Assembly (NCBI GenBank): GCA_903772945.1
Contig: CAICTM010001184.1
Location: 1-34,795 of the forward strand
Length of the DNA: 34,795 nt
Source: Seminavis robusta
Taxonomy: Eukaryota; Bacillariophyta; Bacillariophyceae; Naviculales; Naviculaceae
Reading direction: 5' to 3'
A program made the position numbers and the translations under genes. The stretch's first letter is position 1. Every line of letters starts with the position of its first letter. Shown piece by piece: positions 29,102-34,795 of this stretch. Under the pieces are notes generated by a model. The model was not told where the DNA came from. It saw nothing but the letters and a program-made list of their open reading frames with translations, and did not search any database.

Positions 29102-31551
29102 CTAGGATCTTACTCTAGCATAGTGTCCAAGGATGGTCTTGGTGGACAAGTTGAGACCTCCCGTGTTTTCACCTTCCTCATCACTATCACTTTCCACACC
29201 CATTTCTTGAGCGACAAAAATCTGTTGCAAATCTTCCCGCAATTGCTCGGTACGAGAAAGCTTTAACGAATGCCCCGCTTCCCGCGTAAAGGGGTCAATG
29301 TCCCAGATCCTAGCTTTGATGGCCGCCCGATGCTCCGACAGCGCAATGAGCTGTCCACAGGCGTACGCATCCAGTTTTCCGCAAATCAACAGAGTGCTGG
29401 GGCGGTTTCCTTGCGAAGACAGCGGCTGCTGCTGGTTGTGGCTGTTGTTTTGCTGCTGTTGACGGAGGAGATGCTCTTGCTGTTGAAAGTAGTGTTTTGG
29501 CAGCACGGGCTGGTTGGCATATGCCTCACTGCCGGTCGTACTGGCAGCACCATTATTGTCATTGTTGTTCCAAGAGTCTTCCTTGGCTCCGCCACCAAAT
29601 GCCATTTCATCGGCATGGCCAAAGAGGGAACACACGAGGGCATCTGCATGAGCAAAGACATCTTCCATTCCTTGAGCTCCAAGATTCCGCGCCGTGTTGG
29701 CCTTGAGTTGCGTGTTCATCACCATGACCAGTTCGGAATACTGAATCTTGGAAGACTGGTACAGTGCTCGATCGTAGGCACTGTCACTTCCTCCATCCAA
29801 CACCAGGGACGAGCAAGCAGGACGAGGATTGGTGGCCAGATGCGACGACAGTTGATTGTTCGTGTGGTGGTTGTTGCTACTGCATGCTTGTGCTTCCAGT
29901 GCGGCGACAAAGGCAGGAAATCCATTCATGGAGCGGGTAAAGGGAGTCACAATCCGCCCCGACGACGCCGCTCCAAAAAACGTGTCATTCCACACATCCG
30001 TGAGTGCCAGCAAGACGGGCAGATTGTGCCTTGGATTGGTTTCCACAAAGTGGCAATCCATGTCATGAGCTCCCGTGAGGAAATGTTCACAAATGGACCA
30101 TCCGTACACAATGGAGAGTGGCTGCATCATGGATGTGAAGAAAAAAAAGATCCAAAGATAATGTGTGCAAGCGAGAGATTGAGTGTTTCAAAGACCAGTT
30201 TTTTGATGAGCAGATCCAAACAAGCCATGCATACTTACCAACAATGTAGCCGCCGAGAACGACGTGAATGCTTCGCATCGGGAATGCTCGGGTATGAGAA
30301 AGACCGATTCCGGTTTGTTAATGGTCGTGGCAATCTGATCATTTCCCGTAATCAGCAACATGTGTTTGCTGAGTACACTGTCGACCTTTTTGGGTGCCAA
30401 TTGTTGCAGCAGCCACGATTTCAAAGTCGCCGTGGCCAATCCGGTTTCTTCATTCCCCTGCAATGCAAAACTAATCACCATGGTACTCGCGGCATCCAAT
30501 TCCGCCACCAACGATGCCGCCGCCAATGGATCGACCGACGTGAGAAAGACCATTTTGCGGGGTCGGACATTAGCATGAGGAGTATTCGTAGTAGAAGTAG
30601 TACCCGCACTTCGACGAACTTGAAGCAATCGACCACTCCAGTCTTTGGTAGCTGCTGCCATGGCGCTCGAACTATTGTCCAATCCAAATCGACTGGCCAT
30701 GATTGCCGTTTCATCCTGCAGCAGAGCTGCCTGTACGAATTGGAGTGCTTGAATGGCAACGCCTTTTCCAATAACGACGACATTACGAATCATGTGTCCC
30801 GTGACACCTCTCCAAGCCCCTCTTCGAATGGAATTGCAGAGTCGTTCGAGACGATCCCATTCTCGATGAATGCCCGTGAGCGCATTGACACCATCGTATG
30901 TGAGCATGTGCAATCCTTGGTCTTTGGGAGCTCGCAGGGCCAAGTGCATCGATGGCATGACGTCTGGAAAAATATCTGCTTGATTGTGTTGTGGTTTTGT
31001 TGGATTGTGTTGTTGTTGTTGTTGTTGTTTGGCGTGGTGGTTGTTGTTGTTGTTGGCGTGTTTACTGGTATTGCCGTGTCTACTACTAGCACTACTACTA
31101 CTATTATTGTTTGGATGGTTGTTGTTGTTTGGGTGCTGGTAATGTTGATAGGGGACATGAGAAGTAGAGAGAATGGACCCCCTTCTTCTGGAGGATTGTC
31201 TTCTGATGCATCCGATGGATGATGTGTATTGGTCTGATGAAGAGGAGCATCGGGATTATTCTGTCCCCATGCCAATCGAGTAATGTACTGTCGAATGCCT
31301 CTGGTGACACTGAGTCGTAGTAAATGATTCAAGGTCTCCAGCGTCATGCGCTGTCGAGACAAGTCAATCAAGATCATGCCATTGTGATTGCCTCCTTCCC
31401 CTGACACGGGCGTTGCCGAGTTGTGGACCACCACCAACGACGAGACACGTTCCTTGTCATGGCACAAATCTTCCAATCGCAATGTCGCTATTTCATCACG
31501 TCCATGTCGCTTCAGAATGGCCCAGGCTTGAGAGGCTGTTATTGTATTCAT
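29102..31551 (-). CDS. Divergent glucose-6-phosphate-isomerase-like protein, degenerate catalytic motifs
   Basis: Three segments are seen on the minus strand: from ATG 31551; a second frame ending at 30239; and 30121-29102 after a 117-bp intron (GTAAGT...TGCAG, phase 0, 30238-30122). The order of GPI landmarks is kept: I-L-K-R-H-G ... I-D-L-S-R-Q-R near the start, H-L-A-L-R-A, R-G-V-T-G-H-M, V-V-V-I-G-K-G, C-E-A-F-T-S-F-S, L-P-V-L-L-A-L, G-Q-L-I-A-L-S-E-H, and a Lys near the end (S-L-K-L). Key motifs are altered: V-x-I-G-x-G-G-S, S-K-T-F-T-T-Q-E-T, G-G-R-F-S and N-G-Q-H are not preserved. The protein is therefore probably not an active isomerase. An Asn/Gln/Ser low-complexity insert (31000-31165) contains a frame discontinuity, most simply at the G5 run near 31166, where one base appears gained or lost; no intron repairs it. 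It is a pseudoenzyme or early pseudogene. Confidence 0.72.
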
Positions 31552-31815
31552 TGGCGAATCTTTGATATATCTGTTATTCAAAAAGAATGAGCAAGCTACC
31601 GGTAGCTAGGAAGCAGTGATCAAAGTAGAAACAACAACATAAAAGAAGAAAGATGAGAGAGTGCAAGCAGCTTCGTTTTGTGGCTTCATTGGCATTGCTC
31701 TAACGGTCTCACCCGTAGGTTTAGGGTTAAAGCTAGAGCTCACGAATCCGCCGTTTTCTCTCTTTCCCCATTTTCCCATTTTCCCTCTCTTGTCTTGAAA
31801 GGCACAACAATCACC
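31552..31815. promoter_or_regulatory. Divergent promoter region of the GPI-like gene and selenoprotein C
   Basis: This 264-bp stretch lies between the two start codons and presumably holds both promoters. It is pyrimidine-rich near 31756-31795 (TTTCTC and TTTCCC runs) just before the selenoprotein start. One TACCGGTAGCTAG motif lies near 31600. Confidence 0.45.
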
Positions 31816-32590
31816 ATGATGATGAGACGAGCGGCTACGTTTGCTTCCTTCTTGTTCGTGCTGTCCGCCATTGCGCCGACAGTTGTGAATGGCGTAGAAC
31901 TAAACAATGATAACTACGAAGAATTGACAACCAACAAAATTGTCTTTCTAAAGTTCTATGATCCAATGTAAGATACCGTATAGTATAGTAGCTGGTGTCT
32001 CTAAATGTCCATCTGATTCGATTCCTTCTATCCCATGTTATGCTTTCGTGACTATATTATATTCACCAAGGTGAGGCCACTGTATTTCAATGGAGGATGC
32101 GTGGGACGATCTGGGCGACGTGTTTGCGAATTCCAAGTCGAAATTGATTGGGGAAGTCGATTGTACCGACGACAATGCCCGAGAACTGTGCGCAAGTGAA
32201 GATGTCACGGGATTTCCCACACTCAAGTGGGGCAGTGTCTTTGATCTGCAAGAATACGGAGGTCCTCGTGATTTTGAGAATCTCAAAAAATTTGCCGACA
32301 AGAATTTGAAGCCGCAGTGCAGTCCCACCCATATGCAGCTCTGCGATAAAACCACACGCCGAGAAATTCGGCGGTTGCAGAAATTGTCAGTCACGGCACT
32401 CGACAAGGAAATGGATGACAAATTGGAAGAAGTCAATAAACTCGAACGCGACTTCCAGACGGCAGTGGCAGATCTTGAAACGCAATACGAAACTGCCACG
32501 GCACAGAGAGATGCCGACAAGAAGCAACTCGGCTCTGGTGACCTGATACTCATGAAGGCGGTTCTAGCACAACGCAAGACAGAGTTGTAA
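31816..32590 (+). CDS. ER thioredoxin/PDI-like selenoprotein, paralogue C (UGHC site, KTEL)
   Basis: Two exons, 31816-31967 and 32071-32590, with a 103-bp intron (GTAAGA...CCAAG, phase 2), give 223 residues with TGA at 32072-32074 read as Sec52. A signal peptide (M-M-M-R-R-A-A-T-F ... V-V-N-G) is followed by E-L-N-N-D-N-Y-E-E-L, then F-L-K-F-Y-D-P-M-U-G-H-C. V-D-C-T, G-F-P-T-L-K-W and C-S-P-T-H-M-Q-L-C mark the thioredoxin fold and conserved Cys. The tail is a charged coiled coil ending KTEL, a variant ER-retrieval signal. Its length equals paralogue B (223) and it shares B's intron position just before Sec. Its P-M-U-G-H-C matches A rather than B's P-W-U-G-H-C. Three ATGs stand in tandem; the first is used here. 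A strong SECIS follows. Confidence 0.9.
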
Positions 32591-32699
32591 AACAAAAACA
32601 CACAAACAGACATTTGTACGGTACAAGTAATGCGACAACAAGCATCATGGTACTCCACCCACAATATGCAATCCCGAAACACAATCAATCAATCAACAC

Positions 32700-32790
32700 T
32701 CAAGAGAGATGCTGGAATGACGTTGAGCCAAAAACTACTGTACTCACTTTTGTTGTAGACGAGGCTCGACTGAGATATGCAGGCACTGGA
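32700..32790 (+). promoter_or_regulatory. SECIS element for paralogue C
   Basis: ATGAC (32717-32721) is followed by GTTGAGCC (32722-32729), which pairs fully with GGCTCGAC (32763-32770, one G-U), then TGAG (32771-32774). The TGAC/TGAG sides form the G-A quartet. A5 (32730-32734) supplies the conserved unpaired A-A directly above the helix, and CTAC/GTAG can form a further short stem, as in form II SECIS. It starts 126 bases after the stop. Confidence 0.88.
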
Positions 32791-33090
32791 TGTTCCCCAT
32801 TGATGGAGTCACTCCATTCTCCACCAACAGGAATCCTGCTGTACTGCCATATGCACCTCTTGGGTGGTTCTGAAAAAGTGTGGGACGAACCTTGACTCAA
32901 TTTTTGAGCCCCATGAGCTTACCTTTCTAAAGAATACGGTAGTATTGTAATAGCAACCGGACTGAAAGGTTCTGAATACAACGGCTGTAGGCATCTATCT
33001 TTAGTTACTAGATAACAGCTGTTCCCCCCTTTTAATTAATTGAACAAGGTGATTTTTAAAATTCCACCAAACTTGCTGTACGTTTTGTCA
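32791..33090. other. Convergent intergenic region
   Basis: No gene or repeat of note is seen between the paralogue C SECIS and the end of the small membrane-protein gene. Confidence 0.45.
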
Positions 33091-33513
33091 TCAGCAATGC
33101 GACTCCAATTCACTGCTTATGGTGGTGTCAGGAGTCTCCCCTGGTGATGGCACGTCCATGGCGGCGTCCGGTAGTCGTTTCCTCTTCTTCTTCTTCTTTC
33201 GGGTGCCACCAACTACGACAAGGAAACGGCAGCAGCACTGACAGATCCGCCATTGAGACAGGGCATGACAGCATACCGTGCAGCGCTCTTGCAAATACAA
33301 CAGGGGAATGGAAGTCCAAATCACCACGCAAAAGGAGACTGTCATCACCAGACTCAGCACGGCCACCACCACACGATATTCGGTTGTTTTCTCGTCCGGC
33401 TCTTCTTCTTGGCATTTCGCAACCTCGAGTAGTAACAGCAGGAATGATAGACATACAAACGGTCTACCAGGAGTTATTGGAGACACACGGGGATTCTTCT
33501 GTAGCCGCAACAT
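33091..33513 (-). CDS. Small signal-peptide / TM protein with Cys-rich juxtamembrane segment
   Basis: A single exon of 140 residues from ATG 33513. It has a hydrophobic N-terminal signal (F-V-C-L-S-F-L-L-L-L-L-E), a short acidic stretch (E-E-E-P-D-E) and one TM helix (about residues 47-70). Next comes a Cys-rich segment (E-R-C-T-V-C-C ... I-C-Q-C-C-C), then a basic run (R-K-K-K-K-K-R-K-R) and a Pro/Ser tail. This suggests a type I protein with a cytosolic, possibly palmitoylated Cys cluster next to a polybasic patch. No family is recognised. The opposite strand also has an open frame here, so the coding call is moderate. Confidence 0.5.
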   Translation of the reverse strand: MLRLQKNPRVSPITPGRPFVCLSFLLLLLEVAKCQEEEPDEKTTEYRVVVAVLSLVMTVSFCVVIWTSIPLLYLQERCTVCCHALSQWRICQCCCRFLVVVGGTRKKKKKRKRLPDAAMDVPSPGETPDTTISSELESHC

Positions 33514-34727
33514 CTTGTCAAATCGGTTCTTCTGCGGTGAAAATAGGCGGGGCAGAGCAACCACCGTAACGTCGCAACCAGAACTGTAACAATAAAATTT
33601 ATTTATTTTAATAGCTTAGTTAGCTTACCAGGTACTGTGGCTACTAGTCAGAGTTATCCAACACTACGAGCCACTCGTGGCGGAGGACGTCAATTGGACA
33701 CAACGAAGCCAGACAGCCAGCAGTCAGTTAGTTCGATGTCATGAAGCATCGAGCGCATTGGGTTTCGAAAGTCCCACTGTCAACGATATCATAGCCATAT
33801 GTCGGGACAGCTAGTGCTGTTTGCGTTCCGGTACGGTGGGTCCAACCATAGGTCCCGTTTGTGGGCGCGTGGCGTGTCCTCCTGGTGAAAATGTTACGAC
33901 GAGGAGCTAGCTAGATGCGCCCACCAGCGGAGCTACGTCCATGTATTGGACACAGTGCACCGGCAGGCCCACTTTCATTCTTCAACTTGAAATGCACATG
34001 CATGCTAATAAAGATTGTTGTTGTTCCGAACATACCTTTGGTTGCCCAGAAACTACGAGGGTCCATCTTTACTGCTCTATGACTCCCAGCTTTGAGAAAT
34101 CGGGCCCCTTGAAATGACAGCCATGGCAGCGATAGTAGTCGCTTTCCTACATGTCGGTCTTTGCTTTCAATTCAATCAAATCAACTTGGTCATAGTCGCA
34201 ATGACCCATCTTACAACATTGAAATCCGAGTCTTTCCGTAAAGGTTGAAAGATGTGGAGGTTGTCCGGCAAGGCAGGACCTCCGGTTCCTAATTTCTCCA
34301 ACATGCTGCACTGACAGACAACGGTGATCCTTGGTCTCTCTGCCTATCAAAATTCGGACCGTAGGGTCCAAATGCAGACATCCTATCAAGGGCGCAGAAT
34401 ACCAACATATTTGAGTCTCTTGCCAATTCTTCCACCCAGATCTAGGGAAAAATACACCATGGAGAGCGACCATCTCTAGTCAAAAATGCAGAGAGGAGAC
34501 ACATAAGCCCAAGGAGGATGAAAGTGAAAAGATGGTGATGTCTACGTAAACATGACTTCGGGCAGTTGGTGTAAAATCGCCAGAGGCCAACAGTGGTGTA
34601 ACTGATAAACGGCAAGACCCATCCATATTCCAGGAATTTTTGTTCCAAGCGCAACCTTGTGACCATTCAATGCATGATGCTACATTAAAAGCCATCCATC
34701 CAACCAACAAAGCCCCAGACAATCATC
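33514..34727. other. Intergenic region, no supported gene
   Basis: This 1.2 kb has only short open frames. Minus-strand frames at 34147-34473 and 34442-34666 show no recognisable domain. TAGCTAG (33906-33912) and TACGGT motifs occur. Confidence 0.45.
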
Positions 34728-34795
34728 ATGACAACTTTGTTGGCGAGGAGACCGAAGCCTGCCGCACTGGCAATCATTGACAAGAAGCGATGTAA
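34728..34795 (+). CDS. Possible N-terminus of a gene leaving the window
   Basis: ATG at 34728 opens a frame that stays open to the window end (22 codons). The start is basic and Ala/Leu-rich (M-T-T-L-L-A-R-R-P-K-P), compatible with a targeting peptide. It is too short to assign. Confidence 0.25.
   Translation, partial: MTTLLARRPKPAALAIIDKKRC

Noticed and set aside
29270..31222. Long plus-strand open frame (650 codons) opposite the GPI-like gene
   Set aside because: Its product is a low-complexity mirror of the minus-strand gene with no domain, and the minus strand has a clean GT-AG intron and recognisable GPI order.
26755..32074. Reading the in-frame TGA codons of the three thioredoxin-like genes as pseudogene stops
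   Set aside because: All three fall at the same catalytic residue, the frames remain open and conserved to KDEL/KTEL ends, and SECIS-like hairpins follow. Independent identical nonsense mutations are far less likely than selenocysteine.
34147..34666. Two overlapping minus-strand frames near the right edge as genes
   Set aside because: They show no domain, targeting signal or conserved composition, and they overlap each other.
1..34795. tRNA, rRNA or CRISPR features
   Set aside because: No tRNA-like T-loop/acceptor pairs, rRNA-like sequence or regularly spaced repeats were recognised by eye. A tRNAscan-SE run would be decisive for tRNAs.

Overview
The window looks like nuclear DNA of a photosynthetic stramenopile, most probably a raphid pennate diatom. 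The signs are short GT-AG introns (about 70-120 bp), a protein with stacked signal-peptide / transit-peptide / twin-arginine thylakoid targeting, LRR membrane proteins of a diatom-like type, and ER thioredoxin-like selenoproteins. Species cannot be fixed from sequence alone. Genes lie on both strands without operons, often as divergent pairs.

Layout. 1-3400: no confident gene; scattered short open stretches, probably a decayed element, with an LTR-like block at 2857-3169. 3488-11736: two tandem copies of a three-exon gene for a single-pass LRR membrane protein; the second copy has lost the ancestral start codon (ATG to ATA). 11970-15522: a zinc-carboxypeptidase-like aspartoacylase/AstE pseudogene (-), an intact thylakoid-lumen protein (+), and an AlkB-like dioxygenase (-) broken by a 37-bp tandem duplication. 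15923-21580: proline racemase family enzyme (+), sulfotransferase (-), ICMT/DUF1295-like membrane protein (+) and the autophagy E2-like enzyme ATG10 (+). 22182-23732: a frameshifted papain-like protease relic. 24156-25248: a SAP / U-box / Sel1-repeat protein. 26206-32590: three related ER-targeted thioredoxin/PDI-like genes. In each, an in-frame TGA sits exactly at the first cysteine of a CGHC motif (U-G-H-C), and each has a SECIS-like hairpin downstream. A divergent glucose-6-phosphate-isomerase-like gene on the other strand separates the second and third. 33091-33513: a small signal-peptide/TM protein. The right edge may begin a further gene.

The main result is the selenoprotein cluster. 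Three paralogues (two divergent, the third 3.6 kb away) share the UGHC site, paired cysteines, a helical C-terminal tail and KDEL/KDEL/KTEL ER retrieval signals. Their 3' regions share the 5' SECIS core ATGACGTTG. Conventional gene callers would cut all three at the TGA. The Sec codon lies in the last exon each time, 1 nt (two genes) or 12 nt (one gene) after a splice junction. The middle gene's SECIS candidate lacks the usual apical A-A.

A second theme is gene damage by small tandem duplications (4, 4, 5 and 37 bp in coding DNA, 29 bp between genes). A third is abundant short palindromes built from GGTACC/ACCGGT and TAGCTAG. Exon boundaries and products are read by eye; no database search was possible.
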